Below are positions 42,395 through 50,217 of a DNA stretch of 64,000 nt, piece after piece; within the stretch, counting starts at the first letter, position 1; every line of letters starts with the position of its first letter. This DNA comes from CALGYY01 sp963678485 (GTDB taxonomy: Bacteria; Bacteroidota; Bacteroidia; Bacteroidales; CAIWKO01): NCBI GenBank assembly GCA_963678485.1, contig OY782882.1, positions 4,216,001-4,280,000 of the forward strand, in the 5' to 3' direction. A model generated the notes under the pieces. That model searched no databases. It saw only the letters and a list, made by a program, of their open reading frames with translations, and had not been told where the DNA came from. The translations under genes were made by a program, and so were the position numbers.

Positions 42395-43969
42395 TTAAGA
42401 TGATTGTTTAACCATATCTTTCCATGCACCTTTATCCTGTGCACGTACAATAGCTCTGTATGTTTCTGCATCCCGATGCAGCTTGCCAATGTGATTATGA
42501 TAGCCCATCATCGCGAGTACAAAAGCGGATGCATTATCAATGGCAGTCTGCTTTCTGATAATCTGCATGAACAGATATCCAAACATTTTACGCTTATACC
42601 AGTCCGTCGTGAACCACCATTGTCTGAGTAAATAAAACGTTATACGTGCCTTGAAACCCGCAGAGGGATTGCCGTCGTGGAATATTTCGTTGAAATATCC
42701 TTTTTCAAAAAGAACCTTCGCTTTTTCGTAAAGCGAACGATAGGAATACATGCGTTTCAGCGTGTTCAGATAATGATCGAACAACTCCAGCTGTCCCATG
42801 TTGTAGTAATGCATTGTTGGGAACAATCCACTGATTAATTCCGGCTCAATCGGAAATAATCGTCCTTCCGATTGCAACCGGGCATGTAACATAGAACCCG
42901 GCACAGCCCCAAGAATGTTGAAGTTAAGATACGAAAGCCCCGTTTTCTGGGTAAATTGATAGATACGTTCAAATTCTTCAGGCGTATCACTATCAAAACC
43001 AATCATGAAAGAAGCAGTAATATGTATACCTTCTTTATGTATCTTTTCTATAGATTCTTCGAATATTTCAGCAGCACGATTGTGTTTTTTATGCGTCTCG
43101 TCGAGACTGTCAGCATTCAGCGATTCAAAACCGATGAGAATATTGAAACATCCTGCGGCCTTCATTTCTCTAAGAAGTTCAGTGTCATTGGCAATTTCGA
43201 TGCTTGCCATGCATCCCCACGATAGGTTTAATGGTTTGATGCGCTGCATGAACTCACGTGCATATTTTTTATTTACGGTGAGATTGTCATCAACAAATAA
43301 AACCTTATGTACCGGTAATGCTTTTAATTCTTCAACAACATTGTCGATTTCACGATACCTCATTTCGTGACCAAAAAGTTCGGTAACAAGGCAGAACTCA
43401 CATTCATAAGGACAACCGCGTGAAACCTGCACCCCAACCTGAAAGTAATAGTTCTTAGGAACCAAATCCCAACGTGGAACAGGTGATTTTTTAAAGGCAC
43501 AAAACCCACTGCGTTGATATTTGTTTTTGAGTTTACCCTCATCAAAATCGTTCAGACATTCCTGCCATAATTCTTCTGCTTCGCCAACTACGATTGATGT
43601 GCAATGGGTCAGTGCTTCCTCATGGTTAAAGGAAACATAGGGTCCACCAATAATAACTGGGATGCCAAGGCTTTTATATTTTTCAGCCAATTCGTAACTT
43701 CGTCCTGCGGTACTTGCAAGGGTTGATATTCCTACTATATCAGGTAATACATCATCGATAATCGGATCAATCTCTTCATCGATAATTCTGACGTCGAACA
43801 TTTCTGGAACCAGGGCGGCAACCATCGGAATTGCCAGTGGAATCATAAACTTCTTTACGCCCATCATTTTACTCAGCTCAGTCTGTGCGTAATAATTCAC
43901 AAACTTCTGTCTGGGATTTATGATGAAAAGCAAATATTTTTTATCAGGTGATTTCGGTAGTATGGCCAT
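42395..43969 (-). CDS. B12-binding radical SAM protein (DUF4070-type C-terminus)
   Basis: A 524-residue protein. Residues about 10-150 form a B12-binding domain (DIVGISTLASTAGRSYELAEKYKSLG is the core; no DxHxxG is seen, so base-off binding is likely). The radical SAM cluster site is C186-x3-C190-x2-C193 (SRGCPYECEFC), followed by a TIM-barrel region and a C-terminal DUF4070-like segment (LSYLNFNILGAVPGSML, LQSEGRLF). Relatives include hopanoid-modifying and methyltransferase-type enzymes, but the substrate here is unknown. The ATG at 43969 is chosen over a far upstream frame start. It converges with the KS-ACP cluster (15-base gap); a candidate -7 box, TACCTTTG, lies at 43979-43986. Confidence 0.82.
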   Translation of the reverse strand: MAILPKSPDKKYLLFIINPRQKFVNYYAQTELSKMMGVKKFMIPLAIPMVAALVPEMFDVRIIDEEIDPIIDDVLPDIVGISTLASTAGRSYELAEKYKSLGIPVIIGGPYVSFNHEEALTHCTSIVVGEAEELWQECLNDFDEGKLKNKYQRSGFCAFKKSPVPRWDLVPKNYYFQVGVQVSRGCPYECEFCLVTELFGHEMRYREIDNVVEELKALPVHKVLFVDDNLTVNKKYAREFMQRIKPLNLSWGCMASIEIANDTELLREMKAAGCFNILIGFESLNADSLDETHKKHNRAAEIFEESIEKIHKEGIHITASFMIGFDSDTPEEFERIYQFTQKTGLSYLNFNILGAVPGSMLHARLQSEGRLFPIEPELISGLFPTMHYYNMGQLELFDHYLNTLKRMYSYRSLYEKAKVLFEKGYFNEIFHDGNPSAGFKARITFYLLRQWWFTTDWYKRKMFGYLFMQIIRKQTAIDNASAFVLAMMGYHNHIGKLHRDAETYRAIVRAQDKGAWKDMVKQSS

Positions 43970-43978
43970 AATAATGTA

Positions 43979-43986
43979 CAAAGGTA
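43979..43986 (-). promoter_or_regulatory. Putative -7 box for the radical SAM gene
   Basis: Minus-strand TACCTTTG matches TAnnTTTG, 9 bases upstream of the ATG. A TTTG at 44004-44007 gives a 17-base spacer, slightly short. Confidence 0.45.
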
Positions 43987-44035
43987 CATTTTTTTCGACG
44001 ATACAAAGTTGAAGGTGAGGATGCCGTACGTGCAA

Positions 44036-44067
44036 AAAAAATGCTGCCCAAATCAGGCAGCATTTTT
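44036..44067 (-). terminator. Intrinsic terminator after the ECF sigma/membrane protein operon
   Basis: AAAAATGCTGCC pairs with GGCAGCATTTTT across a 7-base loop (GCTGCC 44043-44048, GGCAGC 44056-44061), followed on the minus strand by a T tract. It lies just past the stop of the small membrane protein gene at 44089. Confidence 0.8.
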
Positions 44068-44088
44068 AAGTTTTTTGTTTTAATGATA

Positions 44089-44502
44089 TTATGCGTTAGG
44101 TGTTTCCGGAGTTGTGCTTTCTTTTTTGTTTACATAATCCTGAAAACTTGCTTCACCTTCTTCTTTCCAATACTGACCGTAATACCTCCACTTTTTCAAA
44201 TCGTCGCGCTGTGGTCCGCATTTTTTATGATGTTTCCAAGGTTTATCATGGGGGCGATGTCCCGGCCGTGGAAATCCTCCAAAGAGAATACGTCCAAGCA
44301 CAACCAAGCCAACAGATTGCCAGAAGCTTATTAATCCAAGCCCGAAAATTGCGGGCATCAGCCAGTTCCAGAGCAGCATTACAAAATATCCAAATAAAAA
44401 CCCGAAGCCTGCAACTGCAGCTACACCAGCGAGACCCATTCCAAGATATCTCAAAAAGTTTACAAAAGGATGACGTTTTTTACCATAACATGTCGTTTCC
44501 AT
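44089..44502 (-). CDS. Small membrane protein co-translated with an ECF sigma factor
   Basis: A 137-residue protein with two hydrophobic segments: about 17-47 (Gly-rich, FVNFLRYLGMGLAGVAAVAG) and about 52-75 (MPAIFGLGLISFWQSVGLVV). The C-terminal 60 residues are charged, with basic and Trp/Tyr residues (PWKHHKKCG, KKWRYYGQYW). I do not recognise a family. A strong Shine-Dalgarno (AGGAGG, 44510-44515) precedes the ATG and overlaps the stop of the sigma factor gene, so the two are tightly coupled. Such a pairing suggests a role in sigma-factor control, but it lacks the usual anti-sigma features. Confidence 0.65.
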   Translation of the reverse strand: METTCYGKKRHPFVNFLRYLGMGLAGVAAVAGFGFLFGYFVMLLWNWLMPAIFGLGLISFWQSVGLVVLGRILFGGFPRPGHRPHDKPWKHHKKCGPQRDDLKKWRYYGQYWKEEGEASFQDYVNKKESTTPETPNA

Positions 44503-44509
44503 TTTAATT

Positions 44510-44515
44510 CCTCCT
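44510..44515 (-). promoter_or_regulatory. Strong Shine-Dalgarno (AGGAGG) overlapping a stop codon
   Basis: Minus-strand AGGAGG lies 7 bases before the membrane protein ATG, and its first bases coincide with the TAG stop of the sigma gene. Bacteroidota rarely rely on such strong SD sites, so this may ensure re-initiation after sigma translation. Confidence 0.75.
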
Positions 44516-45080
44516 AATTAATAGTATTATCGTTAATTGTTTTTAATGTTTTATGAAGTTTGTTCAATGCGCGATGTTTTCTCGAAAGCAGCGTTCCTTG
44601 CGATATTCCCCATTCTTGTGATAAGTCGGCGAAGGTCCGGCCATTGATATCATTTTCGATGATTAATTGTCTTTCTTCGGGACTTAGCAGCGATAGTGCA
44701 TATTCCAGATCGGGGGGAGCTGAGCCACCTTCCATACCGTCGAGAATAAGATCTATCGGGGCATCATCAGGAATAAGCATGAACAGATCATTTCCATTTT
44801 GATCGGTGAATTCTGCAACCGGTATTTCATGCTTTTTCTTTCGCTGATAATCCGTGACTCTGTTCTTCAGTGCTCTGTAAATATATCCGGCAATATTGCT
44901 GATGCTGTTGTCAAAATCAAAACGTGAAAACAAACTCACTGCCACATCCTGAAGAATATCCTCTGCTTCCATCTCATAGGCTGGTCCACCAAGTTGGCTC
45001 CGGGTATAGTTTTTCAGCTTGAGATAGTTCCACTCAAAAAATGATTTCAAAGAACTACGACGCGCATTTTCAGACTTCAT
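44514..45080 (-). CDS. ECF-type RNA polymerase sigma factor
   Basis: A 188-residue sigma-70 family member. Region 2 spans roughly 25-85 (AEDILQDVAVSLFSRFD, with ISNIAGYIYRALKNRVTDYQRKKK forming the -10 recognition part), and region 4 spans about 130-180 (SLLSPEERQLIIE...GRTFADLSQEWGISQGTLLSRKHRALNKL). It lacks regions 1 and 3, as ECF sigmas do. A long upstream in-frame extension overlaps the EXPERA gene's 3' end and terminator, so the ATG at 45080 (MKSENARR) is preferred. It is co-translated with the small membrane protein. Target genes are not identifiable here. Confidence 0.85.
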   Translation of the reverse strand: MKSENARRSSLKSFFEWNYLKLKNYTRSQLGGPAYEMEAEDILQDVAVSLFSRFDFDNSISNIAGYIYRALKNRVTDYQRKKKHEIPVAEFTDQNGNDLFMLIPDDAPIDLILDGMEGGSAPPDLEYALSLLSPEERQLIIENDINGRTFADLSQEWGISQGTLLSRKHRALNKLHKTLKTINDNTIN

Positions 45081-45119
45081 GCTATTAATGACGGAGGAAA
45101 TGTAAATTATTGCATTATC

Positions 45120-45173
45120 CAAAAAATAATTAAAAAATCCCCGGGGTCTATAATTATTTATACCACGGGGATT
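45120..45173 (-). terminator. Intrinsic terminator after the EXPERA gene
   Basis: A long imperfect stem, AATCCCC (45136-45142) with GGGGATT (45167-45173), extended inward by further pairs, is followed on the minus strand by a T-rich tract at 45120-45135. It lies 27 bases past the EXPERA stop. Confidence 0.8.
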
Positions 45174-45199
45174 CTTAGATAATTCTTTGCTTTGTAACG

Positions 45200-45706
45200 T
45201 TATTCCCGTGTAAACGGATAGGGACTTTTCCACATCCGCCAAAACATCAGGAATGGGAAAATTAGCCACGCAGCATTGGCCAGCAGCACCATGCCCGGTT
45301 CCGGAGTTGCATAAGGACCATATAATTCTTCGCTTAAAATAATAAAGACATTGGTGAACAATACAGCCGATTGAATGATGGCAGGTAGGCGAATCCAATC
45401 TTTACCTTTAATAAAGGCATAGATCGCAAAAGCGTAAAATGGTCCGAAGAATACCGCGTCAAGCCAGATGGTTGCCTGCCACCAGGGCGGACGAGCAAGC
45501 AATGCAGGATCGAAAGTCTTTCCCCACCAATGAATCAGGTCAACAAAAAATGCAGGTGGCCAAATTGGATAGTTGAAATTGGAAGTGTCCTTAATTACTA
45601 TTTGTTCAATATCGATAATGTAAGTGATGAAAAACAGGTTGACAAAGAAGAATGCCAGAAATAGATAGTCCTGCTTTCGCTCTTTTAGTGGAATAACTGT
45701 TCGCAT
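45200..45706 (-). CDS. EXPERA-domain (TMEM97/EBP-like) membrane protein
   Basis: A 168-residue protein with four hydrophobic helices. Its core resembles the eukaryotic EXPERA family (emopamil-binding protein, TM6SF2, TMEM97/sigma-2 receptor): HWWGKTFDPALLARPPWWQ, FFGPFYAFAIYAFIKGKDW, then IRLPAIIQSAVLFTNVFIILSEELYG. In TMEM97 the parallel segments read PFF-IATYAFLKG-KWIRTPAII-S. EBP is a sterol isomerase, and TMEM97 binds sterols and drugs. No sterol enzyme is seen here. The ATG at 45706 is preferred to a longer frame that overlaps the SDR gene. It follows the SDR with an 10-base gap. Confidence 0.75.
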   Translation of the reverse strand: MRTVIPLKERKQDYLFLAFFFVNLFFITYIIDIEQIVIKDTSNFNYPIWPPAFFVDLIHWWGKTFDPALLARPPWWQATIWLDAVFFGPFYAFAIYAFIKGKDWIRLPAIIQSAVLFTNVFIILSEELYGPYATPEPGMVLLANAAWLIFPFLMFWRMWKSPYPFTRE

Positions 45707-45716
45707 AGTTTGAGTT

Positions 45717-46547
45717 TTATTTGATAATTTGATTAGTTCCAATTTTCGTTCGGGCATTGCTTGCCATACCTCTGGCCAGTTTCAGGCGAAACCCTGAGAA
45801 CTGAGCCAAATGCGCACCCATGCGAGCAGAGAAGGACGAATAAGTCAGTGTCTTTGGATGCAACGCAAGTTTAATAAGTTGTTTGCCGATCGTTTTTGGA
45901 TGCTGTGGTCGCGTGAAAATATTGTTGTTATCCGACATTATTAAATCCTGAGAAACATCTCCAACTCTCGATTCTGGCTTGTTTGGTGTCTTTACATACG
46001 CAGGAAAATATTCGCAGATTGAAATGTTGTTTTCGGTGTTTTCTGCTTGTAATGTGCGTGTAAGTGCCGAAAATGCTGCTTTTGAACAAACGTACGGTAA
46101 ATAATACGGGATGCCAATCATAAAACCTGGCGATCCTACATTGATAATTACACCACCATCATTAGCTTTCATCAAGGGAATAGCTTCACGTATCAATGCC
46201 AATGGTCCGAGAACATTTGAATGGAATGCGTGTAGAAGATCTTTCTCATTTTCTGCTAATGCCGGTGTGACAATAATACTCGCAGCATTATTAATTAGGA
46301 TATCAAGTCGCTGAAAATGCTGAGCGCATTTCATTACCAGCGATTGCGCTTCTTCTGTATTACTGAGATCGGCCGGCAGTATAAGTGAACCTGGCAGTGC
46401 TTCAGCCAATTCTTGCAATTTGGTAAGATTACGTCCGCTTAGAGCCAGACTTGCACCTGCTGCATGGAATGCTCTTGCAGCAGCTTCTCCAATGCCTCCT
46501 GTAGCGCCAGTAATTAAGATAACTTTCGAGGATAAGGATTTGCCCAT
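45717..46547 (-). CDS. Short-chain dehydrogenase/reductase (SDR)
   Basis: A 276-residue classical SDR with the cofactor motif TGATGGIG (13-20), NNAAS (86-90), and the catalytic Ser139, Tyr152 and Lys156 (YVCSK). The Arg39 of SGRN after strand 2 favours NADP(H). The C-terminal tail (about 225-276) is basic and Ala/Gly-rich, and could be a membrane-associated segment. Substrate not predictable; neighbouring EXPERA gene suggests lipid or sterol-like substrates, but that is weak inference. A minus-strand -7 box (TATTTTTG, 46564-46571) lies 17 bases upstream. Confidence 0.88.
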   Translation of the reverse strand: MGKSLSSKVILITGATGGIGEAAARAFHAAGASLALSGRNLTKLQELAEALPGSLILPADLSNTEEAQSLVMKCAQHFQRLDILINNAASIIVTPALAENEKDLLHAFHSNVLGPLALIREAIPLMKANDGGVIINVGSPGFMIGIPYYLPYVCSKAAFSALTRTLQAENTENNISICEYFPAYVKTPNKPESRVGDVSQDLIMSDNNNIFTRPQHPKTIGKQLIKLALHPKTLTYSSFSARMGAHLAQFSGFRLKLARGMASNARTKIGTNQIIK

Positions 46548-46563
46548 GGTGTTATTTAGGCCG

Positions 46564-46571
46564 CAAAAATA
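46564..46571 (-). promoter_or_regulatory. Putative -7 box for the SDR-EXPERA genes
   Basis: Minus-strand TATTTTTG matches TAnnTTTG, 17 bases before the SDR start. A -33 TTG is not evident. Confidence 0.4.
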
Positions 46572-46586
46572 CGAAAAATCAGCTTG

Positions 46587-47423
46587 CTAATCGAAGTCTA
46601 GCACTGTGTTGTAACGGTACGTCAGATGTGACTTCTGCGCAATTCCAATACTGGAGTATCTTCCAAGGCAGGCATATCGGTGACCAAGACTAGGCACGCC
46701 AGTGTCGAGGATTAAATCATGGATTACCTCGAATCCTTCGCTTGGGCCATAATCACAACATTCCGCACTAAAATGTTCGGTGCAATTGGTGCGGTCGTGT
46801 CCTACATAGCCTGTCTTACCTGATTCTATTGCGTGACATTCGGCAGATTTATAATTCTCCAAATCAGGAACGAGTGCAATCAACGGCTCGAGTTGAGCCA
46901 TATATAAATAACAAGTGTTGATATATGTTGTGTAAACATCTATTCCCCAAACATCATCTGAGTCTGATTTCCATTGGGCATTATCATAGAGCTGCTGATA
47001 AGGATCGACGTATAATTCTGCATACAAATCAGGTTGCATCCGTGCAAGGTTTAACCAGTACAATACATCTTTTTCTTCTTTCGACATATACGTTGTTTTT
47101 GCTGCTGTTTGTGCGGCCTTAGTTATGGAATCACTCCAAATATCCTGACCAAGTTTCTCCCGAATTTGCTTGGTGTATGCTTCAACCATGCTGTCACCGA
47201 GTATAGTTGCGATTCTCATGCTTTCGGCTTTTTTGTTAAACAGAGCAATAGAGTCCATTTTTAATTGCCTGGCCTGCTTGAGTGCAGTATTCTTATTCCT
47301 TACCTTATTCAACTCCTTCGAAAATGTCGCATATTGCTCCTTAATTTCCTTATACCGCTGGATGTAGCAGCTTTGAAAACAAAGAAATAGTATCGATAAT
47401 ATGTAGACAATAGCCCGTTTCAT
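46587..47423 (-). CDS. CAP-domain (SCP/PR-1-like) lipoprotein
   Basis: A 278-residue lipoprotein: the signal ends at the lipobox FQSC (Cys19). Residues about 20-115 form a charged coiled-coil stretch (KEIKEQYATFSKELNKVRNKN). Residues about 120-278 match the CAP superfamily: LNLARMQPDLYAEL, AECHAIESGKTGYVGHDRTNC, then LGHRYACLGRYSSIGIAQKS and YNTVLDF. The putative CAP cavity His residues (in ECHAIE and GHD) are present. Bacterial CAP proteins are of uncertain activity. It shares one base with the upstream gene's stop (TAATG), so translation is coupled with that small coiled-coil lipoprotein. Confidence 0.82.
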   Translation of the reverse strand: MKRAIVYILSILFLCFQSCYIQRYKEIKEQYATFSKELNKVRNKNTALKQARQLKMDSIALFNKKAESMRIATILGDSMVEAYTKQIREKLGQDIWSDSITKAAQTAAKTTYMSKEEKDVLYWLNLARMQPDLYAELYVDPYQQLYDNAQWKSDSDDVWGIDVYTTYINTCYLYMAQLEPLIALVPDLENYKSAECHAIESGKTGYVGHDRTNCTEHFSAECCDYGPSEGFEVIHDLILDTGVPSLGHRYACLGRYSSIGIAQKSHLTYRYNTVLDFD

Positions 47424-47761
47424 TATTTCTTCGATTTATTGTTTTTTTGCTGCCGCTGTTTCATTTGTAAATAGTATGGAACTTTGTGTTCAAGAAATTC
47501 TTTTTTTAATGCTTCCATGGTAATGACCTGATTATAGAGCAATGCACGCTCTTCGCAACGCTGTTCGACAACACTTAAGCTATCACTCAGCTTGGCCAAT
47601 TCTGATTTTAAAGCTCTGTTTTCTTTTTCCATCTCGGCTTTCCTTGTCCGCGCCTTGTCCAATTTCGCTTCCATTTCAAGGTATTTCGTCTTGCACGAGA
47701 AGAGCATCAGCATTAAAATGATGAGCCCGGAAATACAGATATGTTGAATTGTACGGGACAT
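47423..47761 (-). CDS. Small coiled-coil lipoprotein
   Basis: A 112-residue protein. A signal peptide with the lipobox LFSC (Cys about 23) is followed by a near-continuous heptad-rich helix (EMEAKLDKARTRKAEMEKEN, LKSELAKLSDSLSVVEQRCE), then a shorter basic tail. I do not recognise the family. Its stop and the start of the CAP-domain lipoprotein overlap as TAATG, and both proteins have coiled coils after the lipid anchor, so they may form a hetero-oligomer on the periplasmic or outer face. Confidence 0.7.
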   Translation of the reverse strand: MSRTIQHICISGLIILMLMLFSCKTKYLEMEAKLDKARTRKAEMEKENRALKSELAKLSDSLSVVEQRCEERALLYNQVITMEALKKEFLEHKVPYYLQMKQRQQKNNKSKK

Positions 47762-47818
47762 AAAAAGTGGGATGAGCTTATTGTTCTCATCTATAAACTC
47801 AAATCGAAAAAGGTGTGC

Positions 47819-49045
47819 TTATTTTATAATCTTGTCAAGCGTGGCGCGCGCGGCAACTTTGTACACAAGGAGATTCATCATTTTTAGCTTAACGTAATCT
47901 TCACTGACAAAACGATATCCTTTTTGCTGACCATCGAAAGCCCCGGCACCACTATCTTTTAACACAAACCAAAACTTGCCGTCGATTTCCTTGTAACCAA
48001 TCAAATGCATGCAATGATCGTCAGTCGTAGATTCATTTACAAGCCTGACTTCACGCGCATTTTCGTCAATATATTCTGAAGGAATGTCAAAGCTTGGAAT
48101 GATGCCTGTTTGTGTGTTTTTATCAAAACCGGGTTCTGATACATCACCACACATACATAGTCCATAACCTGCCATTGTTGTATTGATTGCTACAAGCAAA
48201 AAGTCTTCAATGCTGACATTATAATAATCTTTGTTATGCCACCAGTTGTCGGCTTCAACCAATTCGCCTTTTTGGTTGTATGTCTGCGAAAGAGTCGACA
48301 TAAAACTATAATAGTTATTAGGATCAATCTGACAAACTTCTTGTAGAAATCGCTGAGATGTGTATAGTTCTCCCTGATATTCAAAATTCTCGGGTGGGCA
48401 ACCCATATATGAATCAAGGATAGCGCGTACATTGTTTACAACAACGTCTTCATTCCATGCGGCATTTTGCTTTACTGTTTCAAGATATGCTTGCAGTGCA
48501 GCAATCATGTTTTCATGATTGTGCACTGTTTGTCCCGCCAATAATCCAGTGTACATTTGATAAGGCATAGCTCCGTGCTTTTTCATGATTCTGAGAATAG
48601 CATTGGATTCAGAGCCTTCGGCGTAATAGGTTTCTCCCCTGGTGTTCACAAAATCTATGGCGCGTTCAACATACTCCCAGTAAACAGTGTACATTTCGGA
48701 GAGTTTAACTGCACGACCCGTGATTCGCCAGATTTCTGATTCCATCATCGAAGTGCTGCCAAAACTCCAGCAAGTACCAGTGTTTCCTTGTGAAATTGGA
48801 GGTTGGCGCCAGATCGTTGTATATTCTCTGATATCATTAGGTAGTTTTATTTTGCTGAGGTCGACTCCGAAGTATTTTCTTGCAGGCTGAGGAATATGGG
48901 GATCTTCAAACGTTTCTATGCCTTTTAGAATATAATTCTGATAGTATCCTGGTTTCATTTCAATGAATGTTCCAGTATCCCTCAACTGAGCCTGTACCGC
49001 CAATTGTGAGAGTAATAAGCAGATTAAAATGATTCTTGCTTTCAT
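47819..49045 (-). CDS. C1-family (bleomycin hydrolase/PepC-like) cysteine peptidase, exported
   Basis: A 408-residue protein with a signal peptide (1 to about 20, ending AVQAQ). The papain-fold residues are the oxyanion Gln86 and catalytic Cys92 (ISQGNTGTCWSF), and His344 (DDHCMH). The third position, Asn in the family (NSWG), is Asp364 here (VLKDSGAG). Bleomycin hydrolase-type enzymes normally act in the cytoplasm as aminopeptidases; the signal peptide indicates periplasmic or outer-surface location. The ATG at 49045 begins the signal peptide; an upstream TTG is rejected. Function probably peptide trimming; the Asp change needs testing before assuming full activity. Confidence 0.82.
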   Translation of the reverse strand: MKARIILICLLLSQLAVQAQLRDTGTFIEMKPGYYQNYILKGIETFEDPHIPQPARKYFGVDLSKIKLPNDIREYTTIWRQPPISQGNTGTCWSFGSTSMMESEIWRITGRAVKLSEMYTVYWEYVERAIDFVNTRGETYYAEGSESNAILRIMKKHGAMPYQMYTGLLAGQTVHNHENMIAALQAYLETVKQNAAWNEDVVVNNVRAILDSYMGCPPENFEYQGELYTSQRFLQEVCQIDPNNYYSFMSTLSQTYNQKGELVEADNWWHNKDYYNVSIEDFLLVAINTTMAGYGLCMCGDVSEPGFDKNTQTGIIPSFDIPSEYIDENAREVRLVNESTTDDHCMHLIGYKEIDGKFWFVLKDSGAGAFDGQQKGYRFVSEDYVKLKMMNLLVYKVAARATLDKIIK

Positions 49046-49173
49046 GGATAAAATTTGATCGTTCAATTACCTTGGATGCTTCAAGGCTTAGCTACTGCAA
49101 TGTTACGAAAAAATCTGCGGAACTTCCTGAATTCCTGCATTGAATTTTCTACCTTCGTGCAAATTTTAGCAGA

Positions 49174-50214
49174 ATGAAAATTCAACCCGGAGATAAAGTA
49201 AAGTTCCTTAACGAAATGGGGGGCGGAGTAGTGCGACGTATTATCGACAGCGCTACAGTGGAGGTTGCTATCGAAGAAGGCTTTGATCTTCCGGTTAAGA
49301 TCAGCGACCTTATTGTAGTGGCTCCTGCAGATGCAAGCGATCGCTTGTTTGATGTGAATTACAAGGTTCAGGATAATCCTCCTGTCGCTGTAACTCAGCA
49401 GCAATCCGCAAATACAGAGCATGAACGCTCATTTATCGCGCGTGATCATGCAGAAGGTATTTATTTCGCCGTAAAACCTCACGATCAGCGTCTGCTCATT
49501 GCTGGATATGTTGACGTGATTTTGATTAATCACACATCTTTTGATATATTATACAACACCTTTCAACGTGTTTCCGGTGCTTATCGCGGAATGGATTACG
49601 GTAGCATTGGCCCGGGTTCTTTTGTGCTAATGGATACCTGTGACCGGCAATCGCTCGAATCGTGGATGGATGGCGTGGTGCAGATTATGTTTCATGCCGA
49701 ACATTTTGATGACCTGACTAAAGCCATGGACCTTCCATTTAAGATTAAGACAGGGAAAATGGTCAGAGAGGATAGTTATATAAAAACCGGGTTTATGGGT
49801 GGACGCATTTTTGCCCTTCCACTTTATACTTTGCCGAATACTGAAAATGAAAGTGCGCAAAAAAAAGTTCCATTGAAATTATCCACCGACCTGATGCTAA
49901 TAGAGAAACACCGCGTTGAAGCAGGGTTTGCTGAAGTTGATCTTCACATTCAGGCATTAGTCGAAACAGTCACTGGTCTTGAACCTGTAAAGATTATGAA
50001 TATACAGTTGGATTATTTAAAACGCACTCTGGAGAGCGCGATTGCTGCGGCATACGAGAAAGTTGTTTTTATACATGGAGTGGGTGCAGGAGTGCTAAAA
50101 ATTGAGGTGAAGAAAATTCTGGATGCCTACGATTGTGTTGAATATTACGATGCATCCATTGCCAAATATGGTATAGGTGCAACAGAAGTGCTGATTCACC
50201 GTAAGCGCAATTAG
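49174..50214 (+). CDS. DUF2027 and Smr-domain protein
   Basis: A 346-residue protein. The N-terminus (GDKVKFLNEMGGGVVRRIID, about 6-25) is a small SH3-like barrel typical of the DUF2027/MutS2-related Bacteroidota family. The middle (about 100-240) is beta-rich and specific to this family. The C-terminal Smr domain (about 270-346) shows VDLHIQAL and HGVGAGVLK, the DLH and HGxGxG motifs of MutS2 Smr nucleases. Action on branched nucleic acids or RNA is a family-level inference. It starts about 128 bases from the divergent C1 peptidase and is 3 bases upstream of the GT-C-like gene. Confidence 0.85.
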   Translation: MKIQPGDKVKFLNEMGGGVVRRIIDSATVEVAIEEGFDLPVKISDLIVVAPADASDRLFDVNYKVQDNPPVAVTQQQSANTEHERSFIARDHAEGIYFAVKPHDQRLLIAGYVDVILINHTSFDILYNTFQRVSGAYRGMDYGSIGPGSFVLMDTCDRQSLESWMDGVVQIMFHAEHFDDLTKAMDLPFKIKTGKMVREDSYIKTGFMGGRIFALPLYTLPNTENESAQKKVPLKLSTDLMLIEKHRVEAGFAEVDLHIQALVETVTGLEPVKIMNIQLDYLKRTLESAIAAAYEKVVFIHGVGAGVLKIEVKKILDAYDCVEYYDASIAKYGIGATEVLIHRKRN

Positions 50215-50217
50215 CCT

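Noticed and set aside
45081..45398. 106-residue N-terminal extension of the ECF sigma factor
   Set aside because: The extension crosses the terminator of the upstream gene and overlaps the EXPERA coding region; it has no sigma-like sequence. The ATG at 45080 fits a normal ECF sigma.
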